Shown here in pieces: positions 9,021-19,376 of a stretch of 64,000 bases of DNA. The stretch's first letter is position 1, and each line of letters begins with the position of its first letter. The stretch spans positions 2,123,001 to 2,187,000 of the forward strand of contig NZ_CAJQUA010000001.1 in assembly GCF_907163135.1 (NCBI RefSeq), written 5' to 3'. The stretch comes from Brachymonas denitrificans. Lineage in GTDB: Bacteria; Pseudomonadota; Gammaproteobacteria; Burkholderiales; Burkholderiaceae_C. A program made the translations under genes and the position numbers. Below the pieces are notes generated by a model that worked only from the letters and a program-made list of their open reading frames with translations, was not told the DNA's origin and did not search any database.

Positions 9021-9037
9021 CCTGCCACCCATGCGTA

Positions 9038-10144
9038 TCAGATGCGCATGGGCATCACGACGTACTTGAACTGCTCGTTCTCGGGGATGGTGACCAGCGC
9101 GGAGCTGTTGCTGTCCTGCAGGGCCACGCTGACCATGTCCTGGCCCATGTTGCCCAGGGCATCCATCAGGTAGGTGACGTTGAAGCCGATCTCGATCGGA
9201 TCGCCGCTGTAGTCGATGTCGAGCTCGTCCACGGCCTCTTCCTGCTCGGCGTTGTTGCAGGCCACACGCAGGGTGTTGGCATCGAAGTTGAGGCGCACGC
9301 CCTTGAACTTCTCGCTGGTCAGGATGGCGGTACGCTGCAGCGCCGCCAGCAGCGGCGCGCGGCCCAGCGTGACCTGGTTGCGGTGGTCCTTGGGGATGAC
9401 GCGGTTGTAGTCGGGGAATTTGCCCTCGACCAGCTTGGTGACGAATTCCATGCCGCCAAAGCCGAACTTGGCCTGGTTGTTGGCGAACTGCATCTCGATG
9501 GCGCCTTCGGCGTCGGACAGCAGGCGTTGCAGCTCGAGCACGGTCTTGCGCGGCAGGATCACTTCCTGCTTGGGCACCTCCACATCCAGCGTGGCGCTGG
9601 TGAAGGCCAGGCGGTGGCCGTCGGTGGCGACCAGGCTGAGCTTCTTGCCTTCGGCCACGAACAGGATGCCGTTGAGGTAGTAGCGGATGTCATGCACGGC
9701 CATGGCGAAAGACACCTGCGACAGCAGCTGCTTGAGCACCTTCTGCGGCACGCTGAAGGAGGGACCGAAGCTGGCCGCTTCCTGCACCAGCGGGAAGTCT
9801 TCGGCCGGCAGGGTCTGCAGCGTGAACTTGCTCTTGCCGCCTTTCAGGATCAGGCGGTTCTGGCTGGATTCGAGGCTGACGATCTGGTCGGCCGGCATGG
9901 TGCGCAGGATGTCGATCAGCTTGCGCGCGCCGACCGTGGTGCTGAAGTCGCCGTCATCGCCGCCAAGCTGGGCGGTGGTGCGGATCTGGATTTCCAGATC
10001 GCTGGTGATGAGCTGGATCATCTCGCCATGCTTGCGCAGCAGCACGTTGGCCAGGATCGGCAGCGTGTGGCGGCGTTCGACGATGCCGGCCACCGATTGC
10101 AGGGCAGTGAGGACCTGGGCCTGGGGTGCTTTCAAGACTTGCAT
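9038..10144 (-). CDS. dnaN: DNA polymerase III beta subunit (sliding clamp)
   Basis: DnaN forms the ring-shaped dimer that holds the replicative polymerase on DNA. The 368-residue protein begins MQVLKAPQAQVL and carries typical clamp segments: RRHTLPILANVLL, FPDYNRVIPK, and the C-terminal MPMRI that ends nearly all bacterial clamps. Three repeated clamp domains fit the length. The ATG at 10144 is chosen over an upstream extension because the family N-terminus begins there. In most Burkholderiales dnaN directly follows dnaA and precedes gyrB. Here dnaA is about 25 kb away on the opposite strand and gyrB is not in the window. The gene ends with a clear terminator at 8988-9020. Confidence 0.97.
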   Translation of the reverse strand: MQVLKAPQAQVLTALQSVAGIVERRHTLPILANVLLRKHGEMIQLITSDLEIQIRTTAQLGGDDGDFSTTVGARKLIDILRTMPADQIVSLESSQNRLILKGGKSKFTLQTLPAEDFPLVQEAASFGPSFSVPQKVLKQLLSQVSFAMAVHDIRYYLNGILFVAEGKKLSLVATDGHRLAFTSATLDVEVPKQEVILPRKTVLELQRLLSDAEGAIEMQFANNQAKFGFGGMEFVTKLVEGKFPDYNRVIPKDHRNQVTLGRAPLLAALQRTAILTSEKFKGVRLNFDANTLRVACNNAEQEEAVDELDIDYSGDPIEIGFNVTYLMDALGNMGQDMVSVALQDSNSSALVTIPENEQFKYVVMPMRI

Positions 10145-10316
10145 GGTGTTGGGATGTCTCTGTGTGTCAATGGACGGATGCGGCGCCGCATGCGAAAAAC
10201 CGGTGCACCTTCTGCGGGCACAGGCCGGCAAATGTGCCTGTTATTGTAGTGTAGGCTTGCGCGCTCCACGCCTGACCGGACGCAAGCCGGCGCAATGGCA
10301 GGGAAAACCAGCGCCG

Positions 10317-11804
10317 TCAGGCGCCGATGGTGGCAGTCTCCGCCGGCTGCGTGCGCAGGGGCGCCTGTTCCAGCGGCACCGGCGCCAGCAGCGGGCTGCC
10401 GCCCAGCGCCTGGTACAGCGTGACCAGGTTCACCAGCCGCGCCAGTTGCACGTCCTGCAGCGCCAGCGCGGCGCTGCGGCGCGTTTCCTGCGCATCCAGC
10501 CAGAACTTGAGCGGCACGGCGCCGGCGCGGTAGCGTACTTCCATCAGCTGCTCGGCCCGTTCGGCCTGGGCCAGCGCCTGCTGCAGCTGCGCGGCCTGCT
10601 GCTGCAGGTTGGTGCGGCCGGACAGGGCATTCTCCACGTCGGCAAAGGCCTGGTACAGCGTCTGGCGGAAGCCGAGCACGGCCTGCTCGTAGCTGTTCTG
10701 CGCAATGGACGTATTGCGCTGCATCTCGCCTGCCTTCAGGAACGGCAGGATCAGGCCGGCGCCCAGTGTGCCGACCGGATTGCTCAGCAGTTGCGACAGC
10801 GCATTGCTGCTGCCGCCCAGGCTGCCGGTGAGGCTGAGCGTGGGGTAGTAGCTCTTGCGCACGGCATCGACGTTGGCCAGCGAGGAACGCAGGCGCAGTT
10901 CGGCCGCCTGCAGGTCGGGGCGGCGGCCGAGCAGCTCGGCCGGCACACCGGCCGGAACCACGGGCAGGTGCGCCAGATTGGGCAGGCGCGGCTTGCCGGC
11001 CTCGGGCGGCAGCTGGCCCGGCGGCTGGTCGAACAGGATGGCCAGGGCATTGCGCAACTCGGTGCCCTGCTGCTCCAGCTGGTGGATGGCAGCCTGCTGG
11101 CTGGCCTGCGACTGGCGTGCCTGCGCCAGATCCAGCCCCGAGATGGCGCCCGCGCGGTATTGCACTTCGGCCAGCTGCAGCGTCTTGCCGGCACGCGCCA
11201 GGCTCTGGCGCTGGCTGGCCAGCTTGTTCTCGTTCACGGCGAGCTGCCACCAGGTCCTGGCAACTGTGGCGACCAGCGCATGGGCTGCCGCCTGGCGGTC
11301 CTGCTCGGTGGCAACGGCTTCCCAGTCGGCCATGCGCTGCTGCGTGGCGAGCTTGCCCCACAGATCGGCCTCCCAGCTTACGCCCAGGCTGGCGCTGTAG
11401 TTGCGGTTGGTGCCGCCATCGCCATCCAGCGGGCGGCTGGCATTGGTGTTGACACTGGCACTGGGCGTGGGCAGGCGGTTGTCGGCGGCATTGCCGGCCT
11501 GCAGCTGGGCATTGCGCACCTTGTACGCCGCCTGTGCCAGGTTGGCATTGCGCTGCAATGCCAGTTCGACCAGACGGTCCAGCTGCGGATCGCCGAAGGC
11601 CTGCCACCAGCGGTCCGGCAAGGCCTGGCCTGGGGTGGCGCCGCGGGCGTGCTGCCACTGCGCCGGCACCTGCACTGCCGGAGTGGGCGTTGCGGTGCTG
11701 GCACAGCCGGCCAGGACGCCGGCTGCAGCGAGGGCCGCCAGGCCACGCTGCAGTGCCGGACGGAAAACGGGAACAGGACGAAGGGAAGCCATGCGAGTGC
11801 TCAT
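10317..11804 (-). CDS. Outer-membrane efflux lipoprotein of the NodT/OprM family
   Basis: This is a TolC-like outer-membrane channel of 495 residues, the exit duct for the MacAB pump encoded just upstream. The N-terminus has a signal peptide and lipobox VLAGC, then two OEP repeats starting with [21 protein letters not shown]. The regularly spaced Ala/Gln-rich helices of the periplasmic tunnel follow. The start ATG overlaps the macB stop (ATGA at 11801-11804), so it is the last gene of a coupled three-gene operon, macA-macB-oprM-like. MacAB often borrows TolC from elsewhere; here it has a dedicated partner. Confidence 0.92.
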   Translation of the reverse strand: MSTRMASLRPVPVFRPALQRGLAALAAAGVLAGCASTATPTPAVQVPAQWQHARGATPGQALPDRWWQAFGDPQLDRLVELALQRNANLAQAAYKVRNAQLQAGNAADNRLPTPSASVNTNASRPLDGDGGTNRNYSASLGVSWEADLWGKLATQQRMADWEAVATEQDRQAAAHALVATVARTWWQLAVNENKLASQRQSLARAGKTLQLAEVQYRAGAISGLDLAQARQSQASQQAAIHQLEQQGTELRNALAILFDQPPGQLPPEAGKPRLPNLAHLPVVPAGVPAELLGRRPDLQAAELRLRSSLANVDAVRKSYYPTLSLTGSLGGSSNALSQLLSNPVGTLGAGLILPFLKAGEMQRNTSIAQNSYEQAVLGFRQTLYQAFADVENALSGRTNLQQQAAQLQQALAQAERAEQLMEVRYRAGAVPLKFWLDAQETRRSAALALQDVQLARLVNLVTLYQALGGSPLLAPVPLEQAPLRTQPAETATIGA

Positions 11805-13891
11805 TGTCGGGTCAGGGCATCCACCGGATCGAGCTGGGCCGCGCGCTTGGCCGGCAGATAGCCGAACAGCACGCCGATCAGGGTGGAACAGGAGAAGGCA
11901 GCGATGATGGAAGCCACCGAGAACACCATGCTGAAGTTGCCGCCGCTGAGATAGTCGAACGCCCAGCCGATCAGCAGCGCCAGCGCAATGCCCAGCACGC
12001 CGCCGATCAGGCAGACCAGCACCGCCTCGATCAGGAACTGCTTGAGGATATCGCCCTGGCGCGCTCCCACGGCCATGCGCACGCCGATTTCCTGCGTGCG
12101 CTCGGTGACCGACACCAGCATGATGTTCATCACCCCGATGCCGCCCACCACCAGCGAGATCAGCGCAATGGCGGACACCAGCAGCGTCATGGTGGCCGTG
12201 GTCTTTTCCACGGTCTGCCGAATGCTGTCGGAGTTCATGGTGAAGAAGTCCTGCTTGCCGTGGCGCTGCGTCAGCATCTGCGTGATGCCGGATTCGGCCG
12301 CCGTGCTGTCGGCGTCGTCGCGTACGCGCACCGTGATGGAACGCAGGTGGCTGGTACCCATCAGCCGGCCCATCACCGTGGTGTAGGGCAGCCAGACGTT
12401 CAGCGCATCGGGGTTGCCGAAGGGGCTCTCCTTCTTCTCCGTCACGCCGATCACGCGCACTGGCACGGTGCCGATCAGCAGCACCTTGCCCACGGCATGC
12501 TCGCCCGGCTGGAAGAAGGCCTCGTAGGTATTGGAATCGATCACCGCATCCTGGGTCTGGCGCCGGACACTGTCCTCGTCAAACAGCGCGCCATCAGCCA
12601 CCGTGTAGCCGCGCACGCGGAAGAACTGCTCGCCCACGCCATTGATGGTGGCCGTCTTGTCGAGGTTGCCGCGCCGCAGCGTGCGCGTGGTGCTGACGTT
12701 GGGCGAGACGCTGTCGACATAGCGCAGCCGCAGCATGGCCTGCGCATCGGAAGGCACCAGGGTGCGAATGCGGCCGGAGGTGCGGTCCCCAAAGCCGGAG
12801 CCCGGCATGATGTCGATGGTGTTGGTGCCCATGCCGCTGATGTCGCTGAGGATCTTCTGGCGCGAGCCCTCGCCCAGCGCCACCACCGAGACCACCGAGG
12901 CAATGCCGATGATGATGCCGAGCATGGTGAGCAGCGTGCGCATCTTGTGGCCGATCATGGCGCGCACGGCCATCTGCGCCGCCTCGCCGAAGCGGCCCCA
13001 AGCGGCGGCCCAGCTGTTCTTCTGCTGCGGCACGTCGGAGTCGTCCTTGACGGCCAGCTCGGTATTGGCGCCGGGATTGAGCCGGTCGGAGACGATGCGC
13101 CCGTCGCTGAGCTCGACGATGCGCTGGGCGTGTGCCGCCACGCTCGCGTCGTGCGTGACCAGGATGACGGTATGGCCGTCGGCGTGCAGTTCCTTGAGGA
13201 TGTTCATCACCTCGTGGCCACTGGCCTGGTCGAGCGCGCCGGTGGGCTCGTCGGCCAGGATCACATCGCCGCCATTCATCAGCGCGCGCGCGATGGAGAC
13301 GCGCTGCTGCTGGCCGCCGGAGAGCTGGCCCGGCTTGTTGCCCAGGCGTTCGGCCAGGCCGAGCCGGGTCAGCAGGCGGCGCGCGCGTTCGTGGCGTTCC
13401 GCAGGAGGCACGCCGGCGTAGATGGCAGGAATCTCCACGTTGCCGACGGCGTGCAGGTCGCCCATCAGATGGTAGCGCTGGAAGATGAAGCCGAAGTGCT
13501 CGCGCCGCAGGCGCGCCAGCTCGTCCGGATCCATGCGGCCGGTTTCCCGGCCCTCGACCTGGTAACTGCCGCGCGTGGGCCGGTCCAGACAGCCGAGGAT
13601 GTTCATCAGCGTGGACTTGCCCGAACCGGAAGCGCCGATGATGGCCACCATCTCGCCGGCATGGATGTCGAGGTTCACGTCCTGCAGCACGGCGACCACA
13701 TCGTCGCCGGCCGGGTATTCGCGCACCACATTGCGCACGCGCATGAGCGGCTCTCCCGACCGGACGGGAGGCGGCACTGGCGCACCCTCGACGCCCTGGG
13801 CCACGGTCGGCTCCACGTCGCGCGTCAGCAGCGGATGGCCTTCCAGGGCCTCCGGGGAGGCGGTTTGCAATGCGTCGCCCGGCGCCATCAT
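11801..13891 (-). CDS. macB: Macrolide-type ABC exporter MacB (ATPase plus permease)
   Basis: MacB is an inner-membrane ABC protein that powers tripartite export of macrolides, lipopeptides or heme-like compounds across the envelope. The 696 residues have an N-terminal nucleotide-binding domain with Walker A GASGSGKS (86-93), signature [17 protein letters not shown] and Walker [14 protein letters not shown] membrane helix ([20 protein letters not shown]), a large periplasmic domain and three C-terminal helices ending in a FtsX-type core follow. The N-terminus is some 45 residues longer than usual MacB. Start usage is supported by TGATG overlap with the macA stop, although a later start cannot be excluded. 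Confidence 0.94.
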   Translation of the reverse strand: MMAPGDALQTASPEALEGHPLLTRDVEPTVAQGVEGAPVPPPVRSGEPLMRVRNVVREYPAGDDVVAVLQDVNLDIHAGEMVAIIGASGSGKSTLMNILGCLDRPTRGSYQVEGRETGRMDPDELARLRREHFGFIFQRYHLMGDLHAVGNVEIPAIYAGVPPAERHERARRLLTRLGLAERLGNKPGQLSGGQQQRVSIARALMNGGDVILADEPTGALDQASGHEVMNILKELHADGHTVILVTHDASVAAHAQRIVELSDGRIVSDRLNPGANTELAVKDDSDVPQQKNSWAAAWGRFGEAAQMAVRAMIGHKMRTLLTMLGIIIGIASVVSVVALGEGSRQKILSDISGMGTNTIDIMPGSGFGDRTSGRIRTLVPSDAQAMLRLRYVDSVSPNVSTTRTLRRGNLDKTATINGVGEQFFRVRGYTVADGALFDEDSVRRQTQDAVIDSNTYEAFFQPGEHAVGKVLLIGTVPVRVIGVTEKKESPFGNPDALNVWLPYTTVMGRLMGTSHLRSITVRVRDDADSTAAESGITQMLTQRHGKQDFFTMNSDSIRQTVEKTTATMTLLVSAIALISLVVGGIGVMNIMLVSVTERTQEIGVRMAVGARQGDILKQFLIEAVLVCLIGGVLGIALALLIGWAFDYLSGGNFSMVFSVASIIAAFSCSTLIGVLFGYLPAKRAAQLDPVDALTRQ

Positions 13892-15096
13892 CAGAACATC
13901 CTCGGGCCGCGCAGCTGGCCGCTGGCCTTGCCGCCGCTGGCATCACCCACCACCACCTGCTCGCCCTCCTTCAGGCCCGAAACCACCTCGGCCTGCACGC
14001 GGTTGTTCAGGCCGATCTTCACCTGGCGCTCCTGCACGGTCTGCGCGCCCTTGGCGCCGGTGGCCACACGCACCGTATACGTGCGCTCCTGGCCCTTGAC
14101 GCGCTTGCCCAGCGCGCCGGCCGGGATCGCCAGCACGTTCTTCGCCTGCTGCAGCACGATGGTGACCTGTGCCGTCATCTGGATGCGCAGCTTGCCGTCG
14201 GCGTTGGGGGCATCGAGCAGGCCGTTGTAGTACACGGCATTGCTGCTGGTGCTCGCCGTGGCCTTGCCCTCGTAGCTGGTCATGTCGATCGGGCCGGGCT
14301 CGACGCTGCGCAGCGTGGCCGGGTAGTTGCGGTCCGGCTCGCCGAGAATGGTGAAGTAGGCGCTCATGCCGGGCTTGACGCGCGGCACGTCGGCCTCGGA
14401 AATCTGCGCCTGGATGGTCATGGTGTCGAGCTGGGCCACCTTGACGATGGTGGGCGCCGTCTGGTTGGCGTTCACCGTCTGGCCTTCTTCGGTGACGATG
14501 GCCACCACCGTGCCCGTGGTAGGCGAAGTGATGCGGGTGTAGCCGACGTTGGCCTGGGCCGTCTGTGCGCGCACCGCATACTGGGCGATCTGGGCATCGG
14601 CCGCCTTCAGGTCGGCCTGGGCCACGGCGAGGGTCTGCTGGGCCGCCTGGTAGTCGGCCTTGCTGGCAGCGTCGCGCTCGTACATGTACTTCTGGCGCGT
14701 GAACTCGGCACGCGCCTTCACCAGCGCCGCCTCGCGTGCACCGCGCTGGGCCCGCGCCGACGTGAGTGCCGCCTGGGCATCCTTCAGGTTGTTCTGCTGC
14801 GTGGTGGCGTCGATATCGGCAATATGCTGCCCCACCTGCACCACGTCACCGAGCTTGACGTGCAGTTTCTTGACCTGGCCGGACGCCTGCGAACCCACGT
14901 TCACCAGACGGGCCGCCTGGATGGTGCCGGAGGCGAGTACCGCATCCTCGATGTCGCCGCGCTCCACCGGCGCGGTGATGAGCGGGGGCGCCGGCGGCTT
15001 GGCAAACCATTGCGCATAAACAAGCCAGCCTGCCAGTGCCAGCAGCACCAGTGCCAGCACCGTCCACCAGGGATGAGCCTTGATTTTTTTCCACAT
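13891..15096 (-). CDS. macA: Periplasmic adaptor MacA of the MacAB efflux pump
   Basis: This membrane-fusion protein links MacB to the outer-membrane channel. The 401 residues begin with [11 protein letters not shown] and one N-terminal membrane anchor. They continue with a lipoyl-like domain ([22 protein letters not shown], read as [17 protein letters not shown] plus QVKKL), a helical hairpin rich in Ala and Gln, a second lipoyl half ([17 protein letters not shown]) and a beta-barrel. The start is placed at 15096 because the anchor begins there; the upstream frame is not MacA-like. It is first in the macA-macB-oprM-like operon, and its stop overlaps macB as TGATG. A perfect palindrome lies 59-74 bases upstream. 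Confidence 0.94.
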   Translation of the reverse strand: MWKKIKAHPWWTVLALVLLALAGWLVYAQWFAKPPAPPLITAPVERGDIEDAVLASGTIQAARLVNVGSQASGQVKKLHVKLGDVVQVGQHIADIDATTQQNNLKDAQAALTSARAQRGAREAALVKARAEFTRQKYMYERDAASKADYQAAQQTLAVAQADLKAADAQIAQYAVRAQTAQANVGYTRITSPTTGTVVAIVTEEGQTVNANQTAPTIVKVAQLDTMTIQAQISEADVPRVKPGMSAYFTILGEPDRNYPATLRSVEPGPIDMTSYEGKATASTSSNAVYYNGLLDAPNADGKLRIQMTAQVTIVLQQAKNVLAIPAGALGKRVKGQERTYTVRVATGAKGAQTVQERQVKIGLNNRVQAEVVSGLKEGEQVVVGDASGGKASGQLRGPRMF

Positions 15097-15416
15097 GTTG
15101 TCGTGCGTGTGTTGTTCGAATCGGATGAGGCAGCCACAGTTGCTGCGGGAGCGCGGCGCATGCATGCGCCTCCATGGCTGACCCGTACCATGCCAGGAAG
15201 TTCCCCGCCAGCCTGCGCCGGAGCACCTGCGGCCTGCCTGCTGCATTGTTGCACGCGGCACGGGCGCAGCGCCATTTTCCGGGGAATGTCGTCAGCGATT
15301 GTGCCGCCTGCACCGCTTCGATACGCGCTGATACAGGATGTTGCGTTACGCGCGGTACACTTTGGCATTTGCAGGCGACACTGCCTGCTACCGCCGATCT
15401 GTCTCAAACGCCACCC
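15097..15416. other. Divergent intergenic region macA / minC with a 16-bp palindrome
   Basis: The 320 bases hold no recognisable gene. A perfect palindrome GGCGCATGCATGCGCC lies at 15155-15170, 59-74 bases upstream of macA, and could be an operator for the efflux operon. No convincing -35/-10 pair could be assigned by eye for either gene. Confidence 0.4.
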
Positions 15417-16181
15417 ATGTCCGTCGAAACGCCGGCCCAGAGCCGCACCAGCTTTGAATTCAAGAGCGCCTTCCTGTCCGTGGTGGCCCTCGCCCTCAAG
15501 ACCGCCGATACCGGCGCGCTCGCTTCCGACCTGGCCGCCCAGCTGGCCAACGACCCCGACTTCTTCGACAACGATGCCCTGCTGATCGATCTGGCTACCG
15601 TGCGCGAGAGCGATGCGGAAATCGATTTCGCGGCCATCGTGGCGCTGCTGCGCCAGTACCGCACGCTGCCAGTGGCGGTGCGCGGCGGCAGCGAGCAGCA
15701 GATGGCGGCGGCGCTGGCGGCCGGCCTGGCGGCGGCGCCCGAGGAACTGCCAGTGCGCGCGGCGGCCCCGGTGGCGGCCGCGCCCGCCCCCGAGGTGCGC
15801 GAAGTGGTGCGCGAGGTGGAAGTGGTGCGTGAAATACCTGCCCCCGCTCCCGGCACCATCGTCATCGACAAGCCGCTGCGCTCGGGCCAGCAGGTGTACG
15901 CGCGTGGCGGCGACCTGGTGGTGATGGCCGTGGTCAGCTTTGGCGCGGAAGTGATCGCCGATGGCAACATCCACGTCTATGCCCCGCTGCGCGGCCGCGC
16001 CATTGCCGGCGCCCGCGGCAACACCGAGGCCCGCATTTTCAGCACCTGCCTGGAGCCGCAACTGGTCTCCATCGCGGGCATCTACCGCACCACCGAAACC
16101 GAACTGCCCGCCGATGTGGCCGGCAAACCGGCGCAGGTGCGGCTCGACGGCGAAAAACTGCTGATCGAGCCCCTGAACTGA
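15417..16181 (+). CDS. minC: Septum-site determining protein MinC
   Basis: MinC inhibits FtsZ ring assembly away from mid-cell and is recruited to the membrane by MinD. The 254-residue product has an N-terminal FtsZ-binding domain (FEFKSAFLSVVALALKT). An Ala/Pro/Glu-rich linker of about 50 residues follows (EVREVVREVEVVREI), then the C-terminal beta-helix that binds MinD (RSGQQVYARGGDLVVMAVVS, YAPLRGRAIAGARGN). The start ATG at 15417 begins MSVETPAQ. It is followed by minD after 47 bases and minE, the standard operon order. It acts at the inner membrane. Confidence 0.96.
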   Translation: MSVETPAQSRTSFEFKSAFLSVVALALKTADTGALASDLAAQLANDPDFFDNDALLIDLATVRESDAEIDFAAIVALLRQYRTLPVAVRGGSEQQMAAALAAGLAAAPEELPVRAAAPVAAAPAPEVREVVREVEVVREIPAPAPGTIVIDKPLRSGQQVYARGGDLVVMAVVSFGAEVIADGNIHVYAPLRGRAIAGARGNTEARIFSTCLEPQLVSIAGIYRTTETELPADVAGKPAQVRLDGEKLLIEPLN

Positions 16182-16228
16182 CACCCTGTACCAACCAAAT
16201 ACGTATTCAACCAGAGGAAACTGCAAAC

Positions 16229-17044
16229 ATGGCCAAAATCGTCGTCGTGACTTCCGGCAAGGGTGGCGTGGGCAAGACCACCACCAGTGCCAGCTTCGCT
16301 GCCGGCCTCGCCCTGCGCGGGCACAAGACTGCCGTGATCGACTTCGACGTCGGTCTGCGCAACCTGGACCTGATCATGGGCTGCGAACGCCGCGTGGTGT
16401 ACGACCTGATCAACGTGATCCAGGGCGAAGCCAACCTGACGCAGGCGCTGATCAAGGACAAGCAGTGCGACAACCTGTACGTGCTGGCCGCCAGCCAGAC
16501 GCGCGACAAGGATGCGCTCAAGCTCGAGGGCGTGGAGAAGGTGCTGAAGGACCTGGACGGCATGGGCTTCGAGTACATCGTGTGCGACTCTCCCGCCGGC
16601 ATTGAGGGTGGCGCCATGATGGCCATGCACTTTGCCGACGAGGCGCTGGTGGTGACCAACCCCGAAGTCTCCTCGGTGCGCGACTCCGACCGCATCCTGG
16701 GCATGCTGGGCAGCAAGACGCGCCGCGCCATCGACGGTGCCGAACCGATCAAGGAGCACCTGCTGATCACGCGCTACAACCCGAACCGCGTGGCGGATGG
16801 CCAGATGCTGAGCCTGGAAGACATCCAGGACATCCTGCGCATCAAGCTGATCGGCGTGATCCCGGAATCCGAAGCGGTGCTGCAGGCGTCCAACCAGGGC
16901 CTGCCTGCCATCCACTCCAAGGGCACGGACGTGGCCGAGGCCTACTCGGACGTGATCGACCGCTTCCTGGGCCAGGACAAGCCGATGCGCTTTACCGATG
17001 CGGAAAAACCGGGCTTCTTCAAACGCCTGTTCGGAGGTCGCTAA
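16229..17044 (+). CDS. minD: Septum-site determining ATPase MinD
   Basis: MinD is a membrane-cycling ATPase that carries MinC and oscillates with MinE. The 271 residues show the deviant Walker A GKGGVGKTTT at residues 10-19, DFDVGLRNLDLIMGCERR, and the C-terminal amphipathic membrane-targeting helix (EKPGFFKRLFGGR). AGAGGAAACTGC upstream gives a good ribosome-binding site. It is the middle gene of minCDE, with minE starting three bases after its stop. Confidence 0.98.
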   Translation: MAKIVVVTSGKGGVGKTTTSASFAAGLALRGHKTAVIDFDVGLRNLDLIMGCERRVVYDLINVIQGEANLTQALIKDKQCDNLYVLAASQTRDKDALKLEGVEKVLKDLDGMGFEYIVCDSPAGIEGGAMMAMHFADEALVVTNPEVSSVRDSDRILGMLGSKTRRAIDGAEPIKEHLLITRYNPNRVADGQMLSLEDIQDILRIKLIGVIPESEAVLQASNQGLPAIHSKGTDVAEAYSDVIDRFLGQDKPMRFTDAEKPGFFKRLFGGR

Positions 17045-17047
17045 GCC

Positions 17048-17311
17048 ATGGCATCTTTCCTGTCCTTCCTGCTCGGCGAAAAGAAGAAGACGGCCAGTGT
17101 GGCCAAGGAGCGTCTGCAGATCATCCTGGCGCACGAACGCAGCGGCCGCAGCGCCGCCGAGCCGGACTACCTGCCGGCCCTGCAGCGCGAACTGGTCGAA
17201 GTGATCTCCAAGTACGTGAAGATCAACCCCGACGACCTGAAGGTGCAGCTGGATCGCCAGGACAACCTGGAAGTGCTGGAAGTGAAGATCGAACTGCCGG
17301 ACGCGCGCTGA
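17048..17311 (+). CDS. minE: Cell-division topological specificity factor MinE
   Basis: MinE stimulates MinD ATPase and drives pole-to-pole oscillation. The 87-residue protein has the N-terminal membrane-contact segment [16 protein letters not shown], the MinD-binding helix ([16 protein letters not shown]) and the C-terminal dimerisation region ([20 protein letters not shown]). The length matches the family. Its stop overlaps the start of the YdhR-like gene as TGATG, so the operon extends at least one gene beyond min. Confidence 0.97.
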   Translation: MASFLSFLLGEKKKTASVAKERLQIILAHERSGRSAAEPDYLPALQRELVEVISKYVKINPDDLKVQLDRQDNLEVLEVKIELPDAR

Positions 17312-17622
17312 TGCCTACCCTGCTGCAAGTCGATTTTCCGTACCAGGGGCCCTGGGGCGAAGACATGCACACCGCCATGCGCGGGCTGGCCGAATCCATC
17401 GCGCAGGAAGCGGGACTGATCTGGAAGATCTGGACCGAAAACCAGCAGACGCAGGAAGCGGGCGGCATCTACCTGTTCTCCGACCGCCAGAGTGCCGAGG
17501 CCTATCTGGCCATGCACACGGCGCGGCTCAAGAGCTTTGGCATTCCGCATGTGAATGCCAAGCTGTTTTCGGTGAATGCCGGGCTGTCGGGGATTGACCG
17601 GGGGCCCTTGCGCGGGGCCTGA
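17311..17622 (+). CDS. YdhR-family putative monooxygenase
   Basis: This is a small 103-residue protein of the dimeric alpha/beta barrel type. FPYQGPWGEDMHTAMRGLAE, GLIWKIWTENQ and QEAGGIYLFSDRQSAEAYL match the YdhR family (PF08803), annotated as a putative mono-oxygenase but with no settled reaction. The start ATG overlaps the minE stop (TGATG), so it is translationally coupled to the min operon. The function is unknown, and the operon link does not by itself imply a role in division. Confidence 0.85.
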   Translation: MPTLLQVDFPYQGPWGEDMHTAMRGLAESIAQEAGLIWKIWTENQQTQEAGGIYLFSDRQSAEAYLAMHTARLKSFGIPHVNAKLFSVNAGLSGIDRGPLRGA

Positions 17623-17649
17623 GGCAGGGCTGCCCAACCGGCAGGCAGT

Positions 17650-17672
17650 ATCCTGCCCTTGCGGGACAGGAT
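17650..17672. terminator. Hairpin between the YdhR-like gene and the convergent acyl-CoA ligase gene
   Basis: ATCCTGCCC (17650-17658) pairs with GGG-A-CAGGAT (17663-17672) around the loop TTGC, with a single bulged A. It lies between convergent genes. T-runs are short, so it is a moderate candidate for a bidirectional terminator. Confidence 0.5.
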
Positions 17673-17713
17673 CCTGTTTGCGGCCGAGTTGCTCTTCGCT
17701 GCCTTGAGGGATT

Positions 17714-19270
17714 TCAGGCAGCGGCAAATTGCTTGCGAAGTTCCCGCTTGAGCAGCTTTCCTGCCGTACTCCGGGGCAGATCATCCACGAAGTGCACGCT
17801 CTTGGGCACCTTGAAGTGCGCCATGCGCTCCTTCGCGTAGGCAATCAATTCCTCCTCGGTGGTGCTGAAGCCGTCCTTCAGGCACACGACCGCCGTCACA
17901 GCCTCGATCCATCGCTCGTCAGGCAGGGCGATCACCGCCACTTCGGACACGGCAGGATGGGTGAACAGGCACTCTTCCACCTCGCGGCTGGAGACGACGA
18001 CACCGCCGGTATTGATGATGTCCTTGACGCGGTCGACCACGAACAGGAAGCCGTCCTGGTCGAAATAGCCCATGTCGCCGGAATGGAACCAGCCGCCCTC
18101 GAAGGCCTCCTCGGTCTGATCGGGCTTGTCCCAGTAACCGATCATGGCCTGCGGCGAGCGGTGCACGATTTCGCCCATTTTGCCCGGCGGCATGTCCTGC
18201 ATCTGGTCGTCCACCACGCGGGTTTCCACGTTGAGTACCGGACGGCCGGCGGAGGCGGGCTGAATGGCGTGCTCTTCGGGTGACAGCACGGTCGCCAGTG
18301 GGGCGATCTCGCTCTGGCCGTAGCAGTTGAACAGGCGCACGCGCGGCAGACGCTGGCGCAATTCCTCCAGTACCGGAACCGGCATGATGGATGCGCCGTA
18401 GTAGCCCTTGTGCAGGCTGGACAGGTCGTGCCTGGCGAAGCCCGGATGGCGCAGCAGCGCGATCCAGACCGTGGGCGGAGCGAAGAAGGAGGTGATGCCG
18501 TGCTGCGCGATGGCCTCGAAGCAGGCATCGGGCGTGGGTGCGGGAATCAGCACCGTGGTGGCTCCGACCAGCAGGTGCGGCATCAGGAACACGTGCATCT
18601 GCGCAGAGTGGTAGAGCGGCAGCGAGGCCAGCGAGCGGTCGGAGGCCTTCAGCTCGAGCGCGGCGATGCAGCTGGCGTATTCGGCCTGCAGCGAGCGGTG
18701 CGTCATCATCGCACCCTTGGGGGCGGCCGTGGTGCCGGAAGTGTAGAGGATCTGGCAGACGGCGTTCTCGTCGATGTCCACGTCCGGCGCCTCGGTCGGG
18801 CCGTTGCCCTGGGCCAGGGCCAGCACGTCCAGCTCGCTGCCGCCATGGAAGCTGCCGTAGACGGCGCATGGCAGGCTGGTGCGGACCTGTTCCACGTGGG
18901 CCTGCATGCTGACGTCATGGATCAGCGCACGCGCGCCGGACTGCTCGACGATGTAGCGCAGTTCACCTTCGGTGAGCGCGAAGTTGACCGGCACGTGCAC
19001 CAGGCCGGCGCGGTTGCAGGCGAGCCAGAGCAGCACGTAGGCGTCGGAGTTCTTGCCGTAGGCGGCCACACGGTCGCCGGGCTGCAAGCCCTGCGCCAGC
19101 AGCGCATGGGCGACGCGGTTGACGGCCTGATTCAGGTCCTGGTAGGTCCAGCGGCGCTCGCCGAACACCAGTGCCTCCTTGTTCGGGGAGCGGCGCACGG
19201 CGCGCTGCAGCGCATCACCCAGGGTATTGCGGATGGTGCGGCGGATGGCGGGGGAAAGGGATTGGGTCAT
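17714..19270 (-). CDS. Acyl-CoA synthetase (AMP-forming, fatty-acid type)
   Basis: The 518-residue enzyme activates a carboxylic acid to its acyl-CoA using ATP via an acyl-adenylate. It shows the P-loop-like A3 motif YTSGTTAAPKGAMMTHRS, the A5 motif NCYGQSEIAP, GWFHSGDMGYFD (A7) and the C-terminal catalytic Lys region RSTAGKLLKRELR. The overall style is that of medium- or long-chain fatty-acyl-CoA ligases (FadD/FadK-like), but the substrate is unknown. It is the last gene of a minus-strand set with acyl-CoA dehydrogenase and thiolase, which together make a partial beta-oxidation module. An AraC-type regulator gene diverges from the head of the set. Confidence 0.9.
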   Translation of the reverse strand: MTQSLSPAIRRTIRNTLGDALQRAVRRSPNKEALVFGERRWTYQDLNQAVNRVAHALLAQGLQPGDRVAAYGKNSDAYVLLWLACNRAGLVHVPVNFALTEGELRYIVEQSGARALIHDVSMQAHVEQVRTSLPCAVYGSFHGGSELDVLALAQGNGPTEAPDVDIDENAVCQILYTSGTTAAPKGAMMTHRSLQAEYASCIAALELKASDRSLASLPLYHSAQMHVFLMPHLLVGATTVLIPAPTPDACFEAIAQHGITSFFAPPTVWIALLRHPGFARHDLSSLHKGYYGASIMPVPVLEELRQRLPRVRLFNCYGQSEIAPLATVLSPEEHAIQPASAGRPVLNVETRVVDDQMQDMPPGKMGEIVHRSPQAMIGYWDKPDQTEEAFEGGWFHSGDMGYFDQDGFLFVVDRVKDIINTGGVVVSSREVEECLFTHPAVSEVAVIALPDERWIEAVTAVVCLKDGFSTTEEELIAYAKERMAHFKVPKSVHFVDDLPRSTAGKLLKRELRKQFAAA

Positions 19271-19376
19271 AGGTGTCTCTTTTTTTTATTGCGCTCCATG
19301 GCGCTGTGGTTTTGGGCTTGCACTTGGGGCTGTGTATCGGATGGCATCGCCCGGGCTATGTCGCAAGCACCTGCCA

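Noticed and set aside
11534-14230. 898-codon plus-strand frame across macB and its neighbour
   Set aside because: It is antisense to MacB and the outer-membrane factor, which are well conserved; no domain is seen in it.
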